Positions 23,101-37,900 are shown, counted from the stretch's first letter. The stretch is DNA of 64,000 nucleotides from Corydoras sp. C115 (GCA_019802505.1 JAFMOC010000037.1:4277501-4341500), one strand, 5' to 3'. Translations and numbers: made by a program. The notes: generated from the sequence alone by a model not told the origin.

Positions 23101-25872
23101 GTCAGGACCATCACAGAACAGGTATAATTTGGGTGGTGGATTGTTTATTGTCAGTTCTGTAGTAACACTGTTGCAGTAAGAGGGTTTTAAACACCTCAGT
23201 GACACTGTTGGGATAGGAATAATGCACCAATCAAATGCTACTATTGGAACTATTGGCATATGGTGCAACTATTGGTGTTCTGACCATTAGAGAACAGAGT
23301 AAATGGGACATACACAGTATCAGATGGACTACAGTTGGAATTGTAGAACTACAAAGTCCATCTTTACAGTAAGTGGAAATGAGAACAATAAGTGGGGCAA
23401 TAAAGGCGTGTGTTTAAACTAATAATTGGTTCTGTATTTGTCAAATAAAACATTCTTTCTCATTTTTAATAATTTCCTTCATGGTTCAGCCAGCTTTATG
23501 CAAATGTTTAGAATATGTTTGTAACAAAATCTAAAACATCATATATACCAATGAAATGATTTACAAAATGTGGTTAGTACGTTCGCCTCTCAGCGCTAGG
23601 GATTCCCGGTTCGAATCCCAATCTGGGTGGAGTTTCCATGTTCTCCCCGTGTCCTGCGTGGGTTTCCTCGGGTTCTCCGGTTTCCTCCCACAGTCCAAAA
23701 ACATGGATCAAGTCAATTATATTCTCCAAATTGCCCCATATTGAGTGTGTATGTGTGAGTGAGTGTGTGCCCAGTGATAGATTGGCGCCCTGTCCTGTGT
23801 GTGTCTGCCCAGCGCCCGAGACGTTCTCCCCTAGATGGGCATGGGGAACCCCCCTGTGACCCCAATATAGGATAAAGCGGAAGATAATGGATGGATGGAT
23901 GGATTTACAAAATATGAAACCATAACTTGCCTCTTTTGACCATGTGAATGACATTTTTATATGTTTGTAAAATCGATAATAAACATTTGACAGAAGTGTC
24001 TATGTAATAAAAAACCTGAAAAGTTATCTACAAAACCAGACAGTAATCATTATGCCAATAAAATAACATTTTTATAACAGTTTCACATCAATAAAGTCCA
24101 TCTTTACAGTAAATGGAACTGCTAAAATGGATAATAAATGGAGCAAACATTTGAATGTTACTTTTTACTTTGAACAATTCCAAGGATTCCTATATTATTG
24201 TAATTAAACAGTGCTCATGTTCTTTCCTGCTTTAACTTGCTCCAAATTCGTTTTAATTTCAGGTCTGTTATCTCTCTACAGCTCTGTTTAATGTCTTGAT
24301 AAAACTGAAGACTGCTGCATAATAAATGAGGGTGTGGAATTGCTGCCTCCACTGAAGAAAAGGTTTAATGGTGCAACATCACAAAGTTAATCATGTGGTA
24401 AATCTTACATGGGTTAGAACTGGCTGAAGAACAACTCTCCATTAAATGGCTTGCTGTTCCCTACGCCTCAGAACTCACCACTTCCTGTCACATAACCCTT
24501 GACCCGCACTAGCTTTGTCTTTCTGCTGCAACTTTTGCACTTGATTTCACTTGGTGCAACAGATTTCTGTTTTGTAGAAACAATTCACAGAAGATATGAT
24601 TACCGAAGATAAGGGCAAGGACAGTGCGGCGGCGTAACAATAAAAAGACGGTCGAAAGCGAGGAAAAGAACGTGAGAGGACACAGAGATGAGACGCCGAT
24701 GTGACACCGAGGTTCTCTCATTCTAAACGTGTGTACTTTGATCGTTTTCTTTGAACGAAACACTTTTAAACAGCTTTTCTCTCGCAGTCTTCTCCATATA
24801 AGGGCAGGATGATGAGCTGGATGACTGGTCCATTCCTCCATTCTCTCCAGCTCTCTACCGCACAGCGTTCTAGCATTCATCATGCTCGCTCTTATCTTTC
24901 TGTTTCACTCATTCGCTTTTGTCAGCATTGGGTTTCATTTCATTTGGTTACAGCATTTGGTTTCATTCATATTCGTTTAGTTTCAGTATGCAAACAAACC
25001 AGTAACTCATTCACTCATTATTAGGGTCGCGGTGGGGTTCCCCATGCCCATTCAGGGGAGAACGTCTCGGGCGCTGGGCAGATAGACCAAGGACAGGGCG
25101 CCAATCCATCGCTGGGCACACACTCACTCACTCAAACACTCTCTATATGGGAATTTGGAGAATTCAATTGACTTGATCCATGTTTTTGGACTGTGGGAGG
25201 AAACCGGAGAACCCGGAGGAAACCCACGCAGACACGGGGAGAACATGGAAACTCCACCCAGATGGGGATTCGAACGGGGAATCCCTAGCGCTGAGAGGAG
25301 AACGTGCTAACCACTAAGCCACCGTGCTGCCGTTTTGGATATTATTTTCATATTTAATGCAGAATTGGTTGCTACGTGGTTCACGGCACGCAAAAAATCT
25401 AAGCAAAAATAAAGCCCTTTGTGTCACTTTTTGGTAGTTGTAAAGAATAAATAAATCTATGCAAGGTTCCAAATAATAAGTATGTTAAATCAAGGGGTAT
25501 TTAAAAAAACCACGTGGATTTGTATAGGTAAAACACACACACACACACACACACACAAAAGAAAGCTCTTTACCCTGATTGCTCCAGGGGTAAATATGAC
25601 TGCCCCTTTACTTTTAGGAAACATTGGATAAGTACAGTATATTTTTAAAGACTTGAACTTGAACTTGGTACTTTAAAGTTTTGGTTTGATAATGGGTGGC
25701 ACTTGGTCTGAAACGTTTAACAGTAATTCAGAAACATGTCCGTAACACCTTTATATACTGCTCAGATCAGATAACAACACTTTTTGGGTAATTTGTAAAT
25801 GCACCAAGCTGGAAAGCTTTATGATTTAGGGGTGGGTAGTGGTTGAGCTGCACTAACTGACAGAACTCTTGG

Positions 25873-25905
<33 letters not shown>

Positions 25906-28900
25906 GTGAGTTTATTGGCGTACAAGTTCCACACTGACAAACTTATGTATTTACACAACACCTCACAAACCTTGGACTCAACTTTAATTAGACTTGCCTA
26001 GACTCAGTTAGTTATTACTTATGACAGAAAAGACGGAAATAGTAACAAACGCGCCCGCACAAACACACACACACACACACAAAGAAAAGTTGTGGATTTT
26101 ACCAGTCAAACCAGTTCGATTCAGTGATGTGTTGTTAATTCAACTGCTATTCATATGTAGCTTGTAAATGTCCCTCTGAGGCTCCACATGAAGTTATATA
26201 TATATATGGTTTTACAAACATAAAAATAAATGTCTGTGTGTGTGTCTCTCTCTATACAAATACACACCATTGCTTCCATTACCACGACATTTGACATACA
26301 TACTCTTCCGGGCTCTGTAGGGGTTTATATACTCTTTTACAACCACCAAGAAGCAGCTCCAGATGTCTCGCCACCGCTACGTGGTTCGAGCAGCAGTATC
26401 ACTGATTGGTGGCCAAGAGTGGTTAGTGCTATTGTGAGCATGGAAACTTATATTTGGGTGAAGTGGAAGTTAGTTCAATTAAGTTTTTGCAAAATTAAAT
26501 CCCCACCAAGAAAGAGCAATCATGGGTAAATTAACACGTGCACGGCTAAAAATGTCATCGCAGCATGGGCACCGCCAGGCCAAAAAGGGGCTAAAATATA
26601 CATGTACAATTAAGATTCTTATAGTAAAGCCAGCGGCATGGCACGGTGGCTTAGTGGTTAGCACGTTCTCCTCTCAGCACTAGGGATTCCCGGTTCGAAT
26701 CCCCATCTGGGTGGAGTTTCCATGTCCGCATGGGTTTCCTCCAGGTTCCTCCCACAGTCCAAAAACATGGATCAAGTCAATTGAATTCTCCAAATTGCCC
26801 CATATAGAGTGTGTCTGTGTGAGTGAGTGAGTGTGTGCCCAGTGATAGATTGGCGCCCTGTCATGGGTGTATCTGCCCAGCGCCCGAAACGTTCTTCCCT
26901 GGATGGGCATGGGGAACCCCCCCTGCGACCCTAATAGAGGATAAAGCGGGAGATAATGAGTGAATGAGTTACTGGTTTGTTTGCATACTGAAACTAAACG
27001 AATATGAATGAAACCAAATGCTGTAACCAAATGAAATGAAACCAAATGCTGACAAAAGCAAATGAGTGAAACAGAAAGATAAGAGAGAGCATGATGAATG
27101 CTAGAACGCTGTGCGTTCTAAGCAGAAGATATTGGATGGATGGATGGATTTACAAAATATGAATCGAATCCCAATCTGGGTGGAGTTTCCATGTTCTCCC
27201 CGTGTCTGCTTGGATTTCCTCCGGGTTCTCCGGTTTCCTCCCACAGTCCAAAAACATGGATCAAGTCAATTGAATTCTCAAAATTGCCCCATATAGAGTG
27301 TGTCTGTGTGAGTGAGTGTGTGCCCAGCGATGGATTGGCGCCCTGTCCTGGGTCTATCTGCCCTGCGCCCCAGACGTTCTCCCCTGGATGGGCATGGGGA
27401 ACCCCACCGCGACCCTATTAGAGGATAAATCGGGAGATAATGAATGAATAGTAAAGCCAAATATAAGCATGTTCTGCCACAAAGTAAGGTCAAATGTTCA
27501 GGTCCCTCAGATACTGAAAATAAAAAGATATAATAAAACCTCACCATCAATGTTTTTCCATATAGTGGAATGACTGTTTTAGGCTTTACTTTTAGGACCA
27601 TGCATAATCACGTAACGGCTGAATGGGTCTTAAAACATAAAGTCTTTTCATTCGAACCAAATGTTAGCATTACTTATATAAAGCCATTTTGTACAATTGC
27701 AGTTTGGTAAATGTTCTTTTCTGTTTTTTTCTATATATATATATAAAAAAAAATAAATAAATAAATAAAAAAAAAAAACAGTGTGACGCGTTTAGTAAGA
27801 AGGACTCTAGTAGAGAACATCTTGACGGTGAATTGGATCGTGGAATGTAAGCAGTCATTCTTAGTTATTCGTTATTAGTGCTTAACCTTACAAAAGCTCG
27901 TTTTACTGTCCAGACACGATTACTCACGGACATGCTTTACAATTTTGTGGATAATATTATTAGAAGAGACAATGTTGTTATAACAGATGAGTTGTATTAC
28001 ATTTGGTTTATGGTTATAGAACATCATGATCAGTTTTTTAATATACTGTGGGAGTGAATGAACATATAGTTCTAACTTAAATTGTATAATCTACCCATGA
28101 ATGTAAATGGCTTCTCCAGTGGCCTGTGTGCCAGAATGTTTGTAACAGACACACAGACAGAGAAGGCCCATCAGCGTGTGCTCACGTGTGTATCTTGAGG
28201 GTGGTACCTTATCAGCAGAAACACTTTGGATTGATTAGTTGCACTGCAACTACAGGACTTAATGAGCCAGCAGATAGAAGAGCAGTTATGTCCTGTGTCC
28301 CAATATTTATAACACAACAGTCTTATTAAATGTTAGGTAAAGGTGAGACGATGCAATGTGCAACTCTACATTTATACCAGCAACTATATTTGGATTCATG
28401 TTTGTGTGTGAAAAGTTTTTTTTTGTTGCAATACTTTGAACGTAGTGTAAAAACATGCATTGTAATCATTCGTTCATTCATTATCACCCGCTTTATCCTC
28501 TATTAGGGTCACGGTGGGGTTCCCCATGCCCATCCAGGGGAGAACGTTTCGGGCGCTGGGTAGAAAGACCCAGGACAGGGCACACACTCACTCACTCAAA
28601 CACACTCTATATGGGGCAATTTGGAGAACTCAATTAACTTGATCCATGTTTTTGGACTGTGGGAGGAAACCGGAGAACCCGGAGGAAACCCATGCGGACA
28701 CGGGGAGAACATGGAAACTCCACCCAGATGGGGATTCGAACCGGGAATCCCTAGCGCTGAGAGGCGAACGTGCTAACCACTAAGCCACCGTGCCGCCGCA
28801 TTGTAATCAATTACAATGAAATAATTTCAACAAGTTACATAAAAAAAACTAAAATTACAGTTTGATGGCAGGAAACAGTCGTAGGTTTGTGGTTAAGGAA

Positions 28901-31900
28901 CCAGGCTGGTGACCTGAAGGTCCTACCAAGTACTCTGGCTGAAGTGCTCTTGGGCAAAGCATCCATCCCCAACTGCACAGTGTGACCGTTTAGTAAGAAG
29001 GACTCTAGTAGAGAACATCTTGACGGTGAATTGGATCGTGGAATGTAAGCAGTCATTCTTAGTTATTCGTTATTAGTGCTTAACCTTACAAAAGTGCCTA
29101 ACCATCCAGGGGAGAACGTTTGGGTGCAGTGTACAGGGCCGCTCAGCACTCTGGGGACATTTGCTCACTGTACTGATGCCTGTATATATGTGTGTGACTG
29201 CACATATGGGTTAAAAGCGGAGGACCGATTCCTCAGTGTGTAAGCAGCTCGCTCGCCCACTCACTTAACGGTACATTTCAACCCCCACCCCATTGTATTT
29301 CTCATTTTGTAATGATGAGCTGCACCAGGACCAACCACATTTAAGTGTAAAACAGTCCTAAAAACCTAAAAAGTACCTTCAGGATTTTAAAACTTAAAAG
29401 CTTTTTAAAAGTAATGCAAATTTTGTGCATCCGGCCTCATTTACATTACATTTACATTTTGGTCATTTAGCAAACGCTTTTATCCAAAGCGACTTACAAG
29501 GTGAACACAGGGTTAATCATAACATCCCTGGAGCAATGAGGTTTAAGGGCCTTGCTCAGGGACCCACACTGGTAATCGCAGTGGACCTGGGATTTGAACC
29601 ACCAACCTTCAGATTGATAACCCAATGCCCTAACCATTGAGCTACCGCGCCCCGACCTCATGTAACCAGAATAACTAAACAATTACATTTTGAAATTGGC
29701 TTTAAAGAATTTGGATGTCAGTGTGAACACCACTGATACTGTTTCAAGTCTTATATTTATAACTTAAAACATTGCAGTTCGAGTTACAGAAATATCCTTT
29801 TATGGCATGTGCTCAACAAAGTCATAAATAGATTATGGTTCAAAAAGGTTAACAAGGATGACACATGAACTGGGCCTAAAGTATACTTACAAACCTTTGT
29901 ATCAGCTTGTAGCCACGTAGTTTAAACAGTATATACTTTATAATGAGCTTTTAGTATTCCTACCATAAACCACAGAATAAAGCTTCCATCCACATTTAGT
30001 GGCTGCTTCTTGAGATGATAGGGTGGTTTATTCCGAGTGCAATCAATTTTTAAAATTGAACAACCTACAATTGATGCACTTCCTACATCTTAACCGGAGT
30101 ACTACACACTACACTGCCATTAACATGGGATGCTTCTCAGAGTTTAATTGTAAACAATCAAGCATTGGTAATAGAATGAATGGATCATACTGAGACAGCA
30201 CTGTGCTAGAACACCAGCTGCTACCACACGTGGTGGTTATTGTGAACTAAAAGAATTAGAGGAAACTCTCGTTTCATCATGGCACTGCTCTGTGTGAAAA
30301 GGAAATGATGAAATTTTGCCTCTGGTCTACAAAAAAATCTCAACCCCAACCCAATGAAACAGCTTTGAAACAAACTGGAATGTACACTGTGTTTATATAT
30401 CAGCAATTACTGTTCGAACCCAGTAACATGGCACTAAAAAGTTCACTGAATGCCAACAGACCTTTGTACCTATAGTGTATCTAAAGCTGGGATATTGATT
30501 ATATATATTTATTTATTTATTTAATATTAAGTCAGCATACAATATTTGCTGAATTTAACTTAACGGAAAAATAAAACTAAAGAATGATGATTGAGAACGT
30601 TTCAAGCGCTGGGTAGATACACCCACACACATTACATAGATGCAATTTAGTTAGGGGCAATTTAGAGCAGTCAATATACCTTGAATCCATGTTTTTGGAC
30701 TGTGGGATGAAAATGGAGGACCCGAAGAAAGATGTGGAGAACATTAAAATCGCCAGCGCTGAGAGGTGAACATGCTTACCACCAAGCCACACTGTTCCCA
30801 AAACTGTTTACTTATTTTTTTTACTTATGACCTTAAAATGAAGAATTTAACCAAATATGTCTAAACATTTAAAACAGACTGTATACATGTACAGTAGATT
30901 AATACATAGACAACAATACCTCAGAACACTCACACACTGTGGCAAACCCTTAACTTTCCATTGTACAACCAAACAAAAAGATTTTCCATTATAGAGCCAC
31001 CACTGCCCTCTTTAAAAAAAATTAAAAAGAAAGAAAGAAACAAACAAACTAACAACATACAAGGTCTGGGCAAAAAGTTTGGTGATGGCCTGAGATTTCG
31101 AATAAAACACAAAGGACAAGTGATTGGACAAGCGATATGTCTAAAATAGACACCTAACATGGTGTGAGCATGACGTATTGAGTCCATGGAAGAGCCATTT
31201 AAAAAATAGCTTATTAAAAAGGTGGCATTAAACAGGAATAGAGTAACAACAATATAGGAAATTCTGTTTCAGGCTGGGAAAAACAACAAAGGGAGATAAT
31301 GAAAGTTTACAGGAAGGACTCTGTAAGACAAAAATGGTAAGACACTATTGGTTTCAAATACATTGTTGCATGAGAAAGCGGTTTGGATCACTTCTCTTTT
31401 TTTGTGTTTATTTGTTCCCTCGCATTAAGGAGGTCAGAATCAGAATCAAAATTCTTTATTTCAGCATTTATGTTACACATACATGTAACAAGACACAGAC
31501 TGTACATTACTCATTTCCCTCCATTGGCTTCCTGTAGCTGCTGCATTCAGTACAAGTCACTGACTCTGGCCTACAGAACCATTTCTGGATCTTCTCCCCT
31601 CCTACTTTCACTCTATCTTTTCAAAATACACTCCGACTCGTTCACTTCGCTCCAGTGATGATTGCCGCCTGGCGATTCCACCTCACCGAGGAGCTAATTC
31701 TCACTTCGTGGTGTTCCACTGCAAAATGGTGGAACGTTCTTCCCAACTCTGTCCGTAAGGCAGAATCACTAAACAGTTTTAAGAAACTACTGAAGATGCG
31801 TACATCTTTAACAAATACCTGTTGTAGAGGGGGGGGAGGGGGGGGCGCAGCATCGAATAACAATCAGGTTTGATGAATTTACAGTATAGTTGGTTTTCTC

Positions 31901-34900
31901 CATAACTTCTGACTTGTAATGTTCTCATTTGTAAGTCGCTTTGGATAAAAGCGTCTGCTAAATGACTAAATGTAAATGTACAGGAGAATATACTGTAACT
32001 AAGCTGTGAAGTTATGGTGTGTGTGTATATATTAGGGCTGTATTCAACAAAGAATTTTCATAGTCGAATCTGATTCGTCAGATTTTCCCTATAGTCGACT
32101 GATAGTCAAATCCGTTAAAATTTCACCACAAGATGGCGCTATAAGCGTGGTTTTTAAAAAAGATTTAGATGGAAGAAGAGCACCGTAAATGGGATCCCCG
32201 TTCTGGACTTTTTTCCACTTCAAAGGAAAAACCTAAAAAAAAAAAACCTAAAAACCTAAAAATTAGGATGATTTTATTTGACAAAAGGCTATATATATAA
32301 CGAAAACAAAGACAAATGCTTAGCAGCAGCCATGCGCACCCCCATGTGGTCAAAATGGTACATTCGACTATGAGGTTCATAGTCGAGTACGGTTCTCCGA
32401 ATCGAATCTTCGAATCAGCGACTATTGCAGCTCACCCCTAGGATATATACTTGTTACTTGTCTTAACGGTACGAGCTTTGCTGCGCAGTAAATCTATCCA
32501 TCTCTCTCTCGCTCTTATAAACAACTCTAAATGTTGGAATGATCTTCCCAACTCTGCCAGCAAGGCTGAATCACAACTCAAAACACATCAAATCCATAGA
32601 CACTTACAATAAGAAAAAATGAAACAAAATTACAAAATGGGTCAATGTAACTATTCACTGATGCCAGACTGGATTAAGATCAGCTTTCGTAGTGCTACAC
32701 TGTATTTAGTTTTTCCTCAACTACTGACTTGTGTCTCTTATTTGTAAGTCTCTTTGGATAAAAATATCTTAAATATATAATTTACGGCCATCTGCTTTGT
32801 TTAAGTGATACGGATACGTCATTCATTTCTTTGTACAGCAGTGATATTTTGTATTGAATATTGAAATCCTAAAAAATAAAGATCGTTTTTGTTTTGTCCA
32901 CACAATAAAACTGAAACCATGACGCATCTTTTCGTCCATTGTCTCAGAACATTCATTTCTTCCATGCTACACCACCCAGGCTGCCCTAACCTAAGCAGTT
33001 GATGTTATAATTCCTTCTTGATTGATTTATGTGAATAAAACCGGTTATTAGAAAGGCACCAATAACCGAGAACTAAAACTTGAACATGGTGTTGATGCTC
33101 AGAAGAGAGGCCTATACAGCACAGAACGCTTTAACTGGTGAAGAAAAAAAAAATAGCTTAGCAGAGCTTACCTTTGTATGTAAACAAAAATGCCAGAAGT
33201 ACCATTCATTCATTCATTTATTCATTATCTCCCACTTTATCCTCTATTAGGGTCGCGGTGGGGTTCCCCATGCCCATCCAGGGGGGAACATCTCGGGCAC
33301 TGGGCAGATAGACCCAGGACAGGGCGCCAATCCATCGCTGGGTACACACTCACTCACACAGACACACTCTATTTGGGGCAATTTGGAGAATTCAATTGAC
33401 TTGATCCATGTTTTTGGACTGTGGGAGGAAACCGAAGAACCCGGAGGAAACCCACGCAGACACGGGGAGAACATGGAAACTCCACCCAGATGGGGATTTG
33501 AACCGGGAATCCCTAGTGCTGAGAGGCGAACGTGCTAACCACTAAGCCACCGTGTCGCCGCCAGAAGTACCATGCGTTTTTAAAAACGTTTGAAAACTAA
33601 TCATAACTCAGCGTTTGGAGTGTTGGTTTGTTAACAGGAAGGTTGTGGGTTCAAACCCAGGTCCACCAAAATAAAAACGTTTGAAAACTAATCATAACTC
33701 AGCGTTTGGAGTGTTGGTTTGTTAACAGGAAGGTTGTGGGTTCAAACCCAGGTCCACCAAAATAAAAACGTTTGAAAACTAATCATAACTCAGTGTTTGG
33801 AGTGTTGGTTTGCTAACAGGAAGGTTGTGGGTTCAAACCCAGGTCCACCAAAATAAAAACGTTTGAAAACTAATCATAACTCAGCGTTTGGAGTGTTGGT
33901 TTGTTAACAGGAAGGTTGTGGGTTCAAACCCAGGTCCACCAAAATAAAAACGTTTGAAAACTAATCATAACTCAGCGTTTGGAGTGTTGGTTTGTTAACA
34001 GGAAGGTTGTGGGTTCAAACCCAGGTCCACCAAAATAAAAACGTTTGAAAACTAATCATAACTCAGCGTTTGGAGTGTTGGTTTGTTAACAGGAAGGTTG
34101 TGGGTTCAAACCCAGGTCCACCAAAATAAAAACGTTTGAAAACCTATCATAACTCAGTGTTTGGAGTGTTGGTTTGCTAACAGGAAGGTTGTGGGTTCAA
34201 ACCCAGGTCCACCAAAATAAAAACGTTTGAAAACTAATCATAACTCAGCGTTTGGAGTGTTGGTTTGTTAACAGGAAGGTTGTGGGTTCAAACCCAGGTC
34301 CACCAAAATAAAAACGTTTGAAAACTAATCATAACTCAGCGTTTGGAGTGTTGGTTTGTTAACAGGAAGGTTGTGGGTTCAAACCCAGGTCCACCCGTTT
34401 GAAAAAATCATAACTCAAGTGTTGGTTTGTTAACAGGAAGGTTTGGGTTCAAACCCAGGTCCACCAAAATAAAAACGTTTGAAAACTAATCATAACTCAG
34501 TGTTTGGAGTGTTGGTTTGCTAACAGGAAGGTTGTGGGTTCAAACCCAGGTCCACCAAAATAAAAACGTTTGAAAACTAATCATAACTCAGCGTTTGGAG
34601 TGTTGGTTTGTTAACAGGAAGGTTGTGGGTTCAAACCCAGGTCCACCAAAATAAAAACGTTTGAAAACTAATCATAACTCAGTGTTTGGAGTGTTGGTTT
34701 GTTAACAGGAAGGTTGTGGGTTCAAACCAAGGTCCACCAAAATAGACAGTGTGGTTCTGTGAACAAGAGCTTTTAACCTTTTCTGCTCTGTATCATGGTG
34801 GACCAAGTTGCAATGGTCAAATAGCAAATTCCTTGTGCTGGATCTCTGTTTTTTGTAAATTGACAATAAAAGACATCCAAGTACCTTTCAACCGCATTAT

Positions 34901-37900
34901 AGAGAAACCCAGCTAATGAGCACTGTACGAATTCTCCAGTGCAGTGGGTGTTGCTCTATTCCTAGAGATGAGTTGTACCCAAAACACTTAGCTACTATGT
35001 CCTCTTACAACACAGACTGAGCAGTATCTGAGGAAAACACCAGAAATAGCTCCACACCAAACAGGCCGATGCTGACATAACCCACCTCACAACAGAGTTG
35101 TGAGTCATGGTGCTTCTAGTGTTATTGTGTATGTGTATTTGGCCATTCACACCCTTTTCACACCCTCCACAAAGAGACTGTGACAGCGGGGTGGGTTGGC
35201 AGCTGACTAGAGGTCATTAGAGTGCCAACACCCAGTGTGTACTTCAATATATCCTTATACTAAAGATGCACCAAATATTCAGTAACCAAATTTATTTGGC
35301 CAAAAAAAATATTTCTGTGTTCACTGGCGTTATGGTTAGCATATGGATGCAAAAACATGGATGCAAGGTGAATTGGCTGCCCTAAATTGCCCCGATATGG
35401 TGTGTCTGTGTGAATCAGCCCAGCGCCCAAAGCATTCTCCCCTGAATGGGCATGAAGAACCCATTCAGTGTCACGACACTAGTATAGGATTACATTATAG
35501 ACAAAAAATGGAGAACTTACCGTCCATCAAAATAAACTCGGTTGGAACTTAACATTTAGCTGACTTTATTACTGAACTCGTTTTTTTCATTTGAAATTGA
35601 TTCGACATTCTTTCCAAAAAGCCCTTCACGAAAACTGACCAGCCATTAAAGACCTATACGACTGAGGCAGCCCCAGGTTTATTCTAATTTATTTTCACAC
35701 GTTACATATTCATTCATTCATTATCTCCCGATTTATCCTCTATTAGGGTCGCGGTGGGGTTCCCCATGCCCATCCAGGGGAGAACGCCTCGGGCGCTGGC
35801 AAATAGACCCAGGACAGGGCGCCAATCCATCGCTGGGCACACACTCACTCACACAGACACACTCTATATGGGGCAATTTTTGAGAATTCAATTGACTTGA
35901 TCCATGTTTTTGGACTGTGGGAGGAAACCGGAGAACCCGGAGGAAACCCACGCGGACACAGGGAGAACGTGGAAACTCCACCCAGATGGGGATTCGAACC
36001 GGGAATCCCTAGTGCTGAGAGGAGAACGTGCTAACCATTAAGCCACCGTGGCACCCGCCACTAAATCTACCCCAATAATCTGAAGAAAAGCACCTCAGCT
36101 TATTTGGGAGATTTTGAAATTAAAGGTTATTATTTGATTTTCTTTACTAGTTTTATTAGGAAATAATAAATATTTGGTTAAATCTGGAACAGATTCAAAT
36201 TTCAATTTGCATGTGTGGACAGACAGGCAGCTCAGAGAGGCTGCGGCAAACGGGGTGAAGCATGACTTCTTGCAGGTTTGTGTGTGAAGGTGTGGCCGTA
36301 TTTATTTGTGCTCTTGAATGTAACCACTGTGAAACAATAAAAAAATGTTGATACTAAATACTGTTGCTCCTTTCCGGTACTCTGTAACCGGCTGAATTAA
36401 GTTGTTTGGGAAAAGAATCTAGCTTTAAATGTTGCTTGAACGTTTGTAACAACCTTACAACCATTTAGAATTTTCTAGATTTTTAGACAGATAGATTTTT
36501 GTATGTTTAATTTAATCCAAACATTTTAAATCAGGGTTTTGCTGAATATTAATACAAAATATTAAACCTTTTTTTATTGAAGTTAAAAATAATAACTATT
36601 GAAATAGATTGAAAATCTATTGAAAGATTTTTCCTATAAGGACAAAAAAACAAACAAGTGTGCTGTGTCATTTTATTTATGTTTCATCCGAGTTGCTCCA
36701 CTTGGTCTAAAGTTCCTGCCATCTAAAAATTCATCTAATATGAATTTTTGTGAGATTGTGACAATTTTAATTCAGACATTTACAAAAAAGATTAATCGTC
36801 TCAACCCATTGGAAGGAAATGATAAATTCCAAAAGGTATAAATGGGGGTGGCACGGTGGCTTAGTGGTTAGCACGTTCTCCTCTCAGCGCTAGGGATTCC
36901 CGGTTCGAATCCCCATCTGGGTGGAGTTTCCATGTTCTCCCCGTGTCCGTGTGGGTTTCCTCCGGGTTCTCCGGTTTCCTCCCACAGTCCAAAAACATGG
37001 ATCAAGCCAATTGAGTTCTCCAAATTGCCCCATATAGAGTGTGTCTGTGTGAGTGAGTGTGTGCCCAGCGATAGATTGGCGCCCTGTCCTGGGTCTATCT
37101 GCCCAGTGCCCGAGATGTTCTCCCCTGGATGGGCATGGGGAACCCCACCGCGACCCTAATAGAGGATAAAGCGGGAGATAATGAAAAGGTATAAATGTGT
37201 TCTTTATATTTTTTTGTTTAATGTTGTTTCATTTGGTTCTTTGTCTACTTTATTGGTTAGGGTTAGTTTAAATTTCTAAAGTTTGAGACTAAATTTCCAC
37301 AGAAATACATATATATATATATAAATAAAATACCAGTATGTGTACAGGGATCCAAAGTTTTAAAGTTTAACCTGGTGCTCAGGGTCACTGATAAAAGTCT
37401 GAACAACACTTTCAGCTTTTAGTCTTTCCGAACATCCACATCATCATATACAATCTAACCGAGGTAATTCATAAAACCGCATAAATCATTAACCAATTAC
37501 TGTAAGGGGTGGATAAAATTATCAAACTGTCTTATCAGTTTCAAAAGCAAAATCCTCATTTTTCCACAATTCTTTTTATTAGGTTACTAAACAGTACACC
37601 CAGCCCTGTAACTAATTCAATACGTAATAGACTAAAATTAAAATTGGCACAGTGGCTTAGTGCTTAGCACGTTCTCCTCTCAGCACTAGGGATTCCTGGT
37701 TCGAATCCCCATCTGGATGGAGTTTCCATCTTCTCCCCGTGTCTGTGTGGGTTTCCTCCGGGTTCTCCGGTTTCCTCCCACAGTCCAAAAACATGGATCA
37801 AGTCAACTGAATTGTCCAAAAAAAAGTATTGCCCCATATAGAGTGTGTCTGTGTGAGTGAGTGTGTGCCCAGCGATGGATTGGCGCCCTGTCCTGGGTCT

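Noticed and set aside
33581..34744. CRISPR-like array
   Set aside because: Regular spacing, but the 91-bp unit is repeated as a whole with no variable spacers, in a vertebrate intron. It is a minisatellite.
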